Assembly (NCBI GenBank): GCA_030248215.1
Contig: JASANG010003084.1
Coordinates: 1-64,000 of the forward strand
DNA: 64,000 nt
Direction of reading: 5' to 3'
Source: Enoplolaimus lenunculus
Taxonomy: Eukaryota > Nematoda > Enoplea > Enoplida > Thoracostomopsidae
A model generated the notes under the pieces. It ran no database searches. It was not told the origin of the DNA and was given only the letters and a program-made list of their open reading frames with translations. Shown piece by piece: positions 49,676 to 60,414 of the stretch; the stretch's first letter is position 1, and every line of letters begins with the position of its first letter. The translations under genes and the position numbers were made by a program.

Positions 49676-52600
49676 ACAGTACGTATCCGACGTATGAGTG
49701 CTATATGAACAGTTTGACCTTACTAGTATTTAGTAGTCGACAGTGTTCTGGAAACAAGTAATGGTAAAAAGATCGGTACTTTTTTACTTCGCCTCCACTA
49801 ATATAATATAAAAGTTTTCCCATGTTAATGTTTCTTGTTTCCCTCCGCCTAAGAGTGGCCTAAAGTTAACCCTAAGCATCAGCATATTTTATTAATCCAG
49901 TCATTATGTGTGGGGGAAGTAAACAAGTATGAAAACAGCAATAAATAAATTCGATTTATTTAAATTGAAGAGAAAATTTAAGTTTTTGTAAAAAAATTTG
50001 ATTTTACTTGGTCGCAAACTTTTTTCCGGCGTATACATGACTGGTATGTGAAAAACCTGTGAAGTAATGGATACAAGTTTTTTGAAAATGCTTGAGCTAA
50101 AATAGAAACGTTTTTGTACTTTTGCTTTTTCCCGAGCGCTGTTGTAGTAACTGACGCCGAAATCTGGTCGACTTGTTTTTTGTATGTACGAACACGACAA
50201 AATAACGATTGTGTAGTTCTTTTGTTTGTGCGCTTCTGCTCACGGTTCACATAAATACAAAATATTGACAAGATGGATTTTGCCAAAGACGCTGGTTTTG
50301 CAGGGTATGTAGCCTCGGCTAATTGTTCAGAAAGTGTACCGCTGTGAAAATACTAGATATGTTGAAGCGACAGCAATTCCGAGCAATTCATGAATGGACG
50401 CGAACATGGAATGAAAAATCCAAACCAAAAATTAATCTTAAATCTATAAATACATATTTTTGCACGACTCAAATACTTCCAACATTGTACAAATTTATAT
50501 CATATATCCGGTTAACATCCGGCTCCGGTTTCGGTATAAAATTCACTATCCGGTTCCGGTATCCGGTAAAAAGTAATATCCGGGCGATCCCTGGTAGGGC
50601 GTAAGAGTTAAATGTAGAACCTATGTTATTGTTGTGACCGTCATGTTGTCCTGTGGGATCAATAATAGAGTCGACTTAGGCTTTAGACTTTACGGTCTCA
50701 CAATTGGTTTAGTTTTATAGTTATCGTTACGCTTAGGTGTTGTAAGCTTTTGAAATATATGCGTAGTCCTGTCACAGATAATTGGAAACATGTGTTGAAA
50801 TTCAGGTGTCCACCAGACCATTTCTTCACAGATCGTTTTTCTAGTTGTCTTCTGGTTCCGTAATCTAGAAAACGTTGTCTGGGAAAGGCCGGACTGCCGG
50901 CAACGACACAGAATGTAATATTGCAAAATGCAAACATGTTTGTAGCGTATGAAAGCAGGATTAATGTTATTTATTTATAGTCATTGGATTAATTTGTCTT
51001 TGATGCAAAGCGTGTTGGAATATCTTTAATAGCTTAAAAGTATTCAAACAAGAAACTGAAAAACAATGGCAGATAATTCTGTGGAAGAGAAATTACTCTT
51101 CCCAATGTCGTCTAGTGCTAGGGCCATATTTTGAAATACGTATGTCACTATTCACCAGCTATCGATAGGTTTATAATCAGAGGAACGCCTGCAGTTGCGT
51201 ATCACAGAATTCGCACGAAAGTATGCCAACTAGTGTTTGTATGTTTTTAAATATGTGAACTATTGCACTCTGTTTCATTGTAGTGCAGTTTCGAATAATT
51301 GTCTGTTTAAAACTAACTTGAAGTTAAGCCTTAATGTTCTACGGCAGGATGAGTAAATTCACAATGTTAGCAATTTGATTTCTCGTAGACTATGTGGAAA
51401 TTAAATTTTTTTAAAGACTTTAAAATTTTTTAAGATTTGTCAGCCACGGTTTTGTATTTCATTGGGCTGTTGTACACTTTATAGGTTCAATCTCGGAAAA
51501 AGACTGGCAAACGCTTAGCTTAGGTAAACAGTTTGGTGAACCCAAGTCTGAAGCTAAACTTAAGCCTTTGGCGGAAGGTGTACAAACGCTTTTATGTTCT
51601 ATGTTTTTTAATTTCTTTCTGCGTAACATTCTATCTAAGTCACGGTACGATGGTAATTTTAAATGCGTCAGTGGGTGGCAAGTTGTCAACATGATATAGT
51701 TTGGTAGAACTGAGGAAAACGATAAAATAGTTTGGTAGAACTGAGGAAAACGATAAAATAGTTTTGATTTCGGGTAAAGAAATTTTTGTTTACGTTTTAA
51801 ATTTACTAATCTGTATACATTTTGTTGTTAGTGTGAAATATTAAATGTCGGTAATATGCTGGTACTTTGGCCCTTGTACACTTTATCAACAAACTTGAGC
51901 ATCAGCATGAACTTAATCCTAAAATTTAAGTTATGCTAGAATCTGAACATTTCGAAATAGTGTTTAGTTATCGGCGCGCAACAGTGAAATATTTGATTAT
52001 TTGAAATATTGTCATATGATATAATCAGTCTTGTCTTTGTTTTTACGTCGTATAACCAGTAACTGCTTTAGAGACGTGTATTTTCGGTACAGTGAATAAA
52101 GTGTGTGATGCATCTATATATTTGCGATAAAGTTAGTACTTTTTCGTATTATAACGTCTAGTTTGTTCATAAATACCTCTGCTAGTAAAGCCCATAGTTC
52201 AGTTTAATGTTTTTACTTTAGCAAACAGCTCTGTGAAACGTACGTTGATCAAATCTCCAAGCATATTTTGACGTTGCTTTGTGATATTGTGGTCTTTGAG
52301 CACTTAATCGAACTTGAAGTACAGTTAATAGTTTGTGGTTTACAGGGTAAGGTGGTCTGAGCCATGAGTTTTACACTGTTACGTTGATGTGTATAAATTT
52401 TAATTATCAGTACATTTTGTAAATAGGTTTGTTAAGATTATAACAGTAAAGTTTGCATATTTTGTGTGTGTGGTGCATTTGATTGTGTATAGCGTTCGGA
52501 GCGATTTCAAATGTAGTGGTCAGAGTACAACTGGAGGTTTACTCCGGTTTCGGAAGAAATCGACCTCTGGTTCAATTTCTGCCAAAAAGTAACATGGGCC

Positions 52601-52689
52601 TATGGATCTGTGAACCTTTGTAGCTATGATGGGTTGGTAACTTTATGATATAAAGGGCGGGGAGATGGAAATCGTCGCGAAAACTTGAA
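49676..52689. other. Intergenic, no firm gene
   Basis: It contains short TTAGGC-like runs before the terminal repeat region and a CCGG-type element relic at 50505-50599. A 33-bp direct duplication lies near 51699-51765 (TAGTTTGGTAGAACTGAGGA repeated). An ATG at 50273 followed by 10 codons and a GTATGT donor could be a lone first exon, but no continuation was found. Confidence 0.4.
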
Positions 52690-53890
52690 ACTAATTACAT
52701 TGCTAGATGTGGGTTATAAAATTTTTGCAAAAGTTTTGGCAAAACGTCGAAAAAGTTATGTCAACATTAGTCCATAGGGACCAGTCAAGTTCAGTATCTA
52801 GACGAGTGTTTCAGGACAGTTTGAATCGCGTAAGCGTTATTAACTAGGCAGGCTTTTTAATACCGAAACAATCATTTTGTAGTTCTCCGTTTGACTTGAT
52901 TCAGATTAGCTACAAATCTATGAAACGTTTCGTTTTTCCCATCAAGGACCAGTGCTGTAAAACACATTTCACTTGCAAATCCTATAAATGGTACAATCGA
53001 ATTTCCAGAAATGCTTATGAGAGTGAAATTTTACAGTTATGCTCCATTTACTTATGTATAATGTCACCTAAAGAACTTCTCAGTTGAAGGAAATTTTTTG
53101 GCCCATGTATAGAACAGGACCGGATCGTTGTCCGGCGGGGCTATAATAGAGTCAGTTTAAGCTTTAGGCTAACTTTTTTTGCTTAGGCGTAGGCTTACAC
53201 TTAGGCTTAGCCTTGGGAATAGGTTCATCTTTAGGCTTACGCTTAGGAATATGCTTATACTACTGTTCCGGCCCTGTTCTATACATAGGCCAATTTTTTG
53301 AACGACTTTCTCCCAGACAAACTAAACAGTCTAGTGCGATTAATTTGAACACCAAACTTACTCCGTTGTTAAAAAGTAGCAAATATCAATGATATAGAAA
53401 TATCTGATATTATTCCTTGGCGAAAAATTACATCTTATTACAAGCACTGTGTTTTTAACTTTGTCATTCAGAATGCTCAATTTGCAATATGGCAAAGTCG
53501 ATGTAAGCTACAGTTAAACAATGAATTTGTGGAACCAATTGATTGTCTCAAAATGAACATTTTTAGATGTCTTTGTAGCCTCAAAATTTCATTGGGCTGG
53601 TATAAATTTTACCGTTATTTTTCGGTATAATATCGAAGTCAGATAACATATTGGATTTTAAACTAGCAAATATTTAAAGGAATCTATATGGACGCTTGTT
53701 CCGCGAAAGCATTACTGTATATGAAAAATGTATGTACATTTTGCCAGTAAATTTTCATCTATTACTACCTAATCTCGGCTCCGGCAAATTGTGTTGGCCT
53801 ATTGCAACCAGAGTTTGGAAAATGCTACTGGATGAGATGAGACATGAAGTTTTTGCAGAGATGGGAATAAAGAAAATATGGTCAATATTA
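52690..53890 (+). pseudogene. Highly decayed LINE reverse transcriptase relic
   Basis: Around 52697-52840 the plus strand gives LLDVGYKIFAKVLAKR and then, in another frame, LVHRDQSSSVSRRVFQDS. This parallels LLNIDYKIFTKVLAKR and LVHPDQTSSVPDRIIQDS of the LINE at 58588-62299. Later pieces (PWRKITSYYKHCVFNFVIQN near 53415-53475, and LLPNLGSGKLCWP near 53760-53810) fit the downstream part of such a polymerase. It has many frame changes and a TIR element inserted at 53100-53291. It is an old, dead copy of the same Tx1/L1-like family. Confidence 0.6.
53100..53291. mobile_element. TIR element with TTAGGC-like interior, copy 2
   Basis: 192 bp. Left end GGCCCATGTATAGAACAGG, and the right end is its complement with one change. 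It is flanked by a perfect 8-bp duplication AATTTTTT (53092-53099 and 53292-53299). The interior has CCGGATCGTTGTCCGG, GGGGCTATAATAGAG, then a run of TTAGGC-like hexamers and GGAATATGCTTATAC. It is inserted in the LINE relic. Copy 1 is at 2466-2648. Confidence 0.85.
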
Positions 53891-54744
53891 CTTTGACTGC
53901 TAATTTTATCAGTAATCTTCAGACTGTCACAAATGTTGTTTCAAGCTTTTCGGAGAAATGTAAAAGCTTCGAACATTGCTTCAACGTAGAACCCCTAAAT
54001 GCACATGATTCCCACAGGTGCGAAATATCTCAGTACAAAAATCACTGTCATCTTGGTCATTAACCATCACAACGAGAAACATTACGAAATTGTGAAGAAA
54101 TTGTAAATGTTCTAAAAGCTCCGCTGGGTGAATGGTCGGGGTGAGCGATTGCGGGATGCACGCTGAGTGGGGTCCACGTCTCGCACCCTGGAAATATACT
54201 ATATTTAGCATGACTAACACTCATCACAAAATATCTGAAAATAGCACCCTGTATAGCAGCATCTATTAAATTACATGGGGGAAATTCAGCGGCCGAATTT
54301 TCCCGGCGGATAATTTAGCCGGCTAAATTTTTCGGAGGGGGGAACTCGGCCAGGGGGACGAGAATTTCAGCCTGTCACACTGTCAGTGTCAATATTAATG
54401 AAGACAATACTTGGTGATCAACTGCGTAAAAAGCTCATCCACTTTGCTTGTGCTGTGCAATTTTATTTACATGTTTACTACCACACCCCAATGCCTAAGG
54501 TGAAGCGTAAACCGCCAAAGCCATCCATATCAAAATGTAGTAAAATAATCACTTTGAGGGAACTTGAGACTTCATTAAAACAGTCATACCAGTTGAATGA
54601 AGTAAACAAATACCCAATTTTTAACGGTTCACGCATATACATTTAATTTAAAATACGAACAAAACATTGCTGCGGCCTTTCAGCATCTCAAATTAACTCA
54701 GCTAATACCAATTGTTTATCCCTTTTCACTTATTTGGTCTCTAT

Positions 54745-54853
54745 TTGCAAACCACCGAGACTCAAGAAAAGTGAGACCGAGACCGAAACCAGCGATATGC
54801 CGAGGCTTGCCGAGACCGAGATCGAGTCTGACACCAAGACCACCCATCCCTGC
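54745..54853. mobile_element. TCTCGG-family element, right-arm relic
   Basis: CCGAGAC words in series followed by a right end CACCCATCCCTG, as in the element at 8307-8489. The left arm is missing. Confidence 0.45.
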
Positions 54854-55004
54854 CGTATAATATGACTTGTAGTATCTGATGCATACATTTGTTAGTTTTT
54901 ATTTAATTGAAATCGTATTTATTGCAATTTTTAATAGTAACATATAATAGTTTTGTCTATTGCTAACGTATCGGGTTCTTGCAGTGCAAGTGACTCGCGT
55001 GAGC

Positions 55005-57131
55005 ATGAATAGTCGTCTATCTCAGGCCTTGATCGGCCGGAAATATTCTGCAGCGTTGGTAGCGCAGTATTGTCGAAACTTTGTGTCAGTTGCGAGTTGT
55101 TCTACCACAAACGATATGACCGCGATTAAGTTTCCAGTGTTGAAGTATAATATCGGAGACAAGAAGGGGAGTGCAACGATAGCAGGTATGTCGGTGCGCT
55201 TTGTAAGGTCTCCTCAAGTTATGGTGTAACTAATGTGAGCTGTGAACTTTGTCTAGTTTGTGGGCCCGTATTCTCAAATGCCTATAGCACCTATCACCAG
55301 TTATCGAGAGGTTTTCCATCTGACAAACTCCTGCAATTGCGGATTACAAAATTTGTAAAGATGCTGGTTATCTTAAATGCGACAACTGTGCTGAATTTGT
55401 TTCCTCAATAGTCGCTTATTAGAAAATTAAAAGACCTATCATCAGCTGGTAAAAGTGATCTACACAGCTGAGAATACTTCTTCTGTTATGCTATGCTTTC
55501 TTTTCTAATACGCGTGTGCTTGTCAAATTAATTGCTATTTCGGTTCGATCGGATTGTCCTTATGAAAAGAAAGATGTGCGAAAGGTTTTGCAGTGAAGGA
55601 GCCGAACATAATCCAAAATTTCTATTTTTGGTTTCGGTCGTTATTAAATATATAGTTCAACTTTACAGCTTGCTGTTTGATTTTAAATGGTTATTTTAAA
55701 TTTTACTTGTTGGTTTGTCAGGTACTCTAACTTTAAGACCAAAAATCAATCTATGAAATTCGGCATGTGTTCTGCAGCAGATATTTGTTTTCTGGTTCCA
55801 TCCGAGTGAAATTTCTTTCTCTATTAGGTGATGTGAAAACCTTTTGAGAATACCGTTCTAAAAATATATTGATGAACTAAGAAGTGATTTCGAATAATTT
55901 TTATAAGTGATTTTGTTTATAGAGCAGCCAAAAAGTCACGTTGGAAAGTTTACTTTTGAACGTGTTTGGGCCACCGCAATGGTTCCACTGTTTCCTGCAG
56001 CGTTTTTAATGCCAGGAACGTTAATGGATTACGCCCTTGCGATAGCGATTGGTGCTCATGCATTTTGGTATGTATTGTAATTTGTATTTTTTAATTTTAA
56101 CCCGAAGCTAAAATGTTCTTTCTTGCCTTATAACGTCATATTGTAAATTTAACCTGTATCTAAAGCTCTATGCACACGTGCAAGTTTTTGCAGCAAGAAC
56201 TTGCAACGCAAGTTTCGTCACAAAGCAGCTTTGAAGTTCTTGCAGCTGCAAATAATTAACTGGTACTCATGACGTTAGTTCGCAGTCTACGGCGATGGTG
56301 ACGGGATTGGTTTCACATTTTAAAGCATTAAATAGAAAGTATCGGTATGAAAGCGTTTTCATGTCATAAAATTTGGAGTAAAGTCGTCTTTACACGGGAA
56401 TGTTTATTGCAGCAGAACCTTGCAGCTGCAAATTTTGTTGAAAAATTCATTCGGAAAACTTGCAGCGGCAAATTGTTCATGATGAATATACGCTTAGAAT
56501 TTATTCATTGGTATGAATAGCCTTGAAAGTGGAATTAATTCCACTTCATTGGCCGATCTGATAATTTATAGCTTCTGCTTGATATTTATTGCTGTCGTCT
56601 GCAAATTATTTATATAAATTAAGGGCTTAACACTCATTACTCGGTACATATATTTATGATGGAAACGTAATGCACGTATGTATTCGCTATTTTGGGACGT
56701 TTTCGTATATTTAATGCAAAACAAAATGTTTCTATATATATAGATATTTCAATAATATTGCCTCGTATAGCCCCGTGTAAACGCGGTTATAGCCGCGAAT
56801 GGAACAACAGCTGCAATCGCGTCTCAAGATGTGACTGGTCACGAACCAAAAATTCTACCACGATTATAAAACCTGTGTCCACAGACGCGTGTATTGCCGC
56901 TTAATTTAGTCGATGACAGTAGATTTGCATGCGTGCGTTTTATTGCTTTTTAGGGGAGTTGAAACCGTAATAACCGATTACGCGCGGCCATTTGTGATTG
57001 GTGATGCTTTGGCGTCGGCAGCGCACATGTTTGCATACGTGATTGGCGCAGTTTTGATTGCTGCTCTTTTGAACTTTAATTTTAACGACGTTGGAATCAC
57101 AGAAGGGTTTCGAATGATTTGGAGTATTTAA
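55005..57131 (+). CDS. SDHD: Succinate dehydrogenase membrane-anchor subunit D
   Basis: SDHD (CybS) is one of the two membrane anchors of respiratory complex II. It helps bind haem b and ubiquinone in the inner mitochondrial membrane. Three exons join in phase: 55005-55185, 55923-56067, 56954-57131. They give 167 residues and TAA. I chose the ATG at 55005 because the residues that follow (MNSRLSQALIGRKYSAAL) form a basic presequence. Upstream in-frame codons lack ATG. Three membrane helices are visible: MVPLFPAAFLMPG, YALAIAIGAHAFWG and AYVIGAVLIAALLNF. The His in GAHAFWG is the expected haem ligand, and VITDYARPFVIGD carries the Asp-Tyr of the quinone site. It ends DVGITEGFRMIWSI. A TTCTTGCAG just upstream (about 54976-54984) could be a cis- or trans-splice acceptor for the 5' leader. 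Confidence 0.95.
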
Positions 57132-58587
57132 ATTTGTAAAATTATTGGCTGGGTTGCAGAGACACGACTTAAGTTGCAATATTGATTGAAGTTGACATTT
57201 TACTTAAGTTTTGTAGGTTTAACTAAAGTCAGTGGCATTGTATTCGATGAGGATTTTTCATTATACAAATTGAATGGCAGTTTGCATGAATCGGTACTAT
57301 GTAACACCTTCTTGCAATTAAATATTTAACACGGCTCTGAAATATGTATTTATCGAAAGTTTCGAGTTTTAAACTTAACCAGTTTTTCGAACTTATATAT
57401 GTAAAATGTCAACATAAGTCGAGGTCGACTTAAATAGTGCCTCTACCATTCATCCGTTGCGTTTAGGTTTTTTTATTTTTTAAATGTATAATTGTGTTGT
57501 TTTGTGCATTTTTATGTTTTGTAAAAATGGCTTCGTATTAGGGTGTAGACTTGTGTAAAAATAACGGAAAAATATTTTCATCAGTATTAAAGTTTAAAAG
57601 ATGTTTCGATTTTCTGTCAGTACAATTGCAGTATTCAAATAACCAGGTTTAAAATTAGTTCAGACTGTATGTAAAACTATTAAGATTTTCGATGAATTTT
57701 GTCATTTATATTCAAAATCAAACAATTGCAGCACATGTATATTGGATATCTACGTTAACCGCGTCCGCTGCAAAATTTTCGTGAAGATTGTTATGGTTCT
57801 GCTTCACTTAATGGAGCGTTTTTACTGGCATGACGTGAAATCTTAACATAAGTTTTACGTATTGAAATATGTCAATTGTCAGTGTTACTGGAACGCCGTA
57901 GACTCAGTTTCAAAACAAATGAAAGTTTTACAGTGCGCTTTCTATATATATTTAAGTGCTTATTGCCTCGTCTACATTTTATAGATACCTTATAAACTTG
58001 TAGGTAGGGCTGTTCTTTAAGTATGGTGTGCTAAATCAGGAATCGGCACGGTTCGGCATCGGCAAATTATCAAAATAAGAACCGGCATCGGCAAAAATTT
58101 TGTTATCGGCTTGGCACATCCCTACTTGGCTAAAACAAAATTCCAATTTGTTGAAAATAGTATTTTGTACTTGTTAATTGCTAATAGCTATGAGAGGGTT
58201 GGCAACATTGTGTTCTCTTTGACCTTCTGTATTTATCCTTCTATGATGTGTTGTATTGCAAAAAGATTAATATTTTAGTGCTGCAATTAGATGTGTGTTG
58301 TGTTTGTAGTATCCAAATATACATGGGCTCTTTATTGAACTTTAGTGGAGTGGATTTAAAGAGACAAAATTGTGGAATGTGTCTGCCTAAAATTCCGTAT
58401 GGAATAAAACAGGCTTAGGTCAAAGATGCATGCACATGTTTGCAGGTTTGGTTTTACTGGTTTAAAAGATACAAAATTTATTAGCCCTGGGTTGAGATTA
58501 TGAACCGGAATGGTAGGTTTTGCTGCTAATAAGATATAGTTTAACCCAATTGCATTCAGGCATTAATATTTACTTTTATATTAAATA
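57132..58587. other. SDHD downstream flank and LINE 5' flank
   Basis: No gene seen. It contains a decayed family B MITE relic at 58005-58124 (TAGGGCTG at the left, GGCACATCCCTA at the right). The 5' untranslated region of the LINE must lie within the last few hundred bases, but its start is not resolved. Confidence 0.45.
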
Positions 58588-60360
58588 ATGCCTACAACCA
58601 GTGATCACGATGTCATTGGTATTGCTGGAGGCGGCAGTATTTTGTCGGAGGAGACTTCCACCTTAACTGATCAACCACAAACCCCAATGGACACGGCAGC
58701 AATTGATCACAATCAGGATTACGACGTCGAGGGTAATAATGATGCAAATGAATTAAAAGGGGACTATGCGAGCTTATTACGGTCTAGAACACTCTATGTA
58801 ACTAATCTTAAAGATCATGGTCTTAATAACTTAACGTGCGTAGAAGTGCTGAACGCTGTTAATAAGGTTTTCACTGTCCAGGGCGGTGAGAAGTTTAGTA
58901 ATAGTGTTAAAATTATTTTCCCATCCAAGGACATTGCATCTATAGCAGCGGGTAAATCAATTAAAATTGGGGACTCGGAGGTAATTCTAGAAATTCCTCG
59001 CGACGCAACATTGCAATCTCCTTTTATTGTTCGAACTTTACATCTATATGGCGTCCCCTTTGAAGTTCCGGATAAAGCGCTACAGTCTTTCTTAGCTGTT
59101 CAAAATATTCAGTGCTTGCAACCTGGTCGTTTCATCAAGCATCGAGGAAGTGAATACATCTCAAGTGGTCGAAGTTTCTTAGTCCAGATCCGCCGCGACT
59201 ATAAAATACCTCCTCGGCTCCAATGGTGCGATCCTCATTTTAGGCGCGGATATATTATAATTCGGGCATGGTACCCGGGTATGGGTCGGTATTGCAAATC
59301 ATGTTATAAATTTGGACATGAACAATTAGATTGTGTTGATTTTCCTGCTTTGAACAACACTGAAGTGGACACGAACTCAGCTAAACAACAACAAGAAGAG
59401 CAAGAACCCAAACAACAGTCACAACAACAGCAGCAACAGAAACAACAAATACAACAACAACAATTACAACAACAACGGCAACAAATGAAAGCCGGGATAG
59501 ACAATGATCGCAGCAAGTTAAATACAAACAAGCAGTTTCTTGATATCAGTAACTTTATTATGGGGTTAATCAAAAATATTCAGTCCAGCATTAACAATGA
59601 TATTATTGTGAGAGAACCATTAGCTTTAGTCATCAATGGAAAGCTGGATTTGACTAAACTGCCAGAATCCGGGAAATCTTTTCTCAATTTTTCTGCTTGG
59701 TATAGATATTTGCATTTGAAACGATCGATGTCTCCGCCATTTCACCCTGAGGGTGAAGACGTTAAAACATTTTTTGATTCGAAACATCCAAGCAATTATC
59801 GTCTCTCGAATTTCCATGTTGACAATCCAGTATCTGTTTGGGGCGAGTCTTTCTCATCTCCTGAAAAATTTGTCGCAGTGTGGAAGGCGAGATTCAGTGG
59901 TCGCAAAGATATCGAAGAGAAGGTTTGGGGAACAGACGATCCTAAATCAATAAAATTTTTACATAGTCAGATAGTTTGGCCGGGCACAACGTTACATTAT
60001 TTGTGTATCGTTTTCGAATTAATTTATACGATTTGTTTTGCACGAGCACAACAATGTGATGTGATTGGGCGCACACTATTGTCAACAGAGGGTCTATTGG
60101 TTGAGACTGTACCTGGGCCGGGGCCTTGGAGCTGCGGCCGTGGACACTCTGATAATCGAGCTCAAAATAGAGTTACCTGGCGTCCTGGCAGTTTAAACTT
60201 AAATGGTGACTGTCAGACTCTTGTGCGAGAACACATTATGTTACGAAAGGTGAGAACAGTAAGCACATCGTCTGATATATCTTCTCGCGTTACAGGTGTT
60301 AAGCGGTTGTATGAAGAGTCAGATGTGATTAGTGGCAAAAAGCCAAACATTGCAATGTGA
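58588..60360 (+). CDS. LINE ORF1: zinc knuckle plus NADAR-like domain
   Basis: Intact, 590 residues. Residues about 65-140 are RRM-like (TLYVTNLKDHG). Residues 145-235 contain LHLYGVPFEVPD and GRSFLVQIRRDYKIPP, as in Tx1-type ORF1 proteins. A CX2CX4HX4C zinc knuckle follows (C236, C239, H244, C249), then a Gln-rich linker (about 265-305). Residues about 393-551 align by eye with NADAR/YbiA proteins: TFFDS, RLSNFHVDNPVSVWG, SSPEKFVAVWKARF (Glu426 at the family's SxEHY glutamate), LLSTEGLLVETV, PWSCGRG, and NLNGDCQTLVREHI. NADAR proteins act on ADP-ribose or N-glycosidic substrates, and some remove ADP-ribose from guanine in DNA. The acidic residue of the WGDG-type motif is not seen here, so catalysis is uncertain. 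The start has an A-rich context. ORF2 begins 54 bp downstream. Confidence 0.85.
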   Translation: MPTTSDHDVIGIAGGGSILSEETSTLTDQPQTPMDTAAIDHNQDYDVEGNNDANELKGDYASLLRSRTLYVTNLKDHGLNNLTCVEVLNAVNKVFTVQGGEKFSNSVKIIFPSKDIASIAAGKSIKIGDSEVILEIPRDATLQSPFIVRTLHLYGVPFEVPDKALQSFLAVQNIQCLQPGRFIKHRGSEYISSGRSFLVQIRRDYKIPPRLQWCDPHFRRGYIIIRAWYPGMGRYCKSCYKFGHEQLDCVDFPALNNTEVDTNSAKQQQEEQEPKQQSQQQQQQKQQIQQQQLQQQRQQMKAGIDNDRSKLNTNKQFLDISNFIMGLIKNIQSSINNDIIVREPLALVINGKLDLTKLPESGKSFLNFSAWYRYLHLKRSMSPPFHPEGEDVKTFFDSKHPSNYRLSNFHVDNPVSVWGESFSSPEKFVAVWKARFSGRKDIEEKVWGTDDPKSIKFLHSQIVWPGTTLHYLCIVFELIYTICFARAQQCDVIGRTLLSTEGLLVETVPGPGPWSCGRGHSDNRAQNRVTWRPGSLNLNGDCQTLVREHIMLRKVRTVSTSSDISSRVTGVKRLYEESDVISGKKPNIAM

Positions 60361-60414
60361 ACGTGCATTTTTTTTTGTTTTACATGCCTTAAATTGATAT
60401 GAAAGAGAGTCAAT

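Noticed and set aside
50273-50304. First exon of a further gene (ATG, 10 codons, GTATGT donor)
   Set aside because: No downstream exon with a matching phase or recognisable family was found before SDHD. Too short to support alone.
59304-59573. Cysteine-rich minus-strand frame
   Set aside because: Antisense of the Gln-rich linker in LINE ORF1 (CAA/CAG read backwards).
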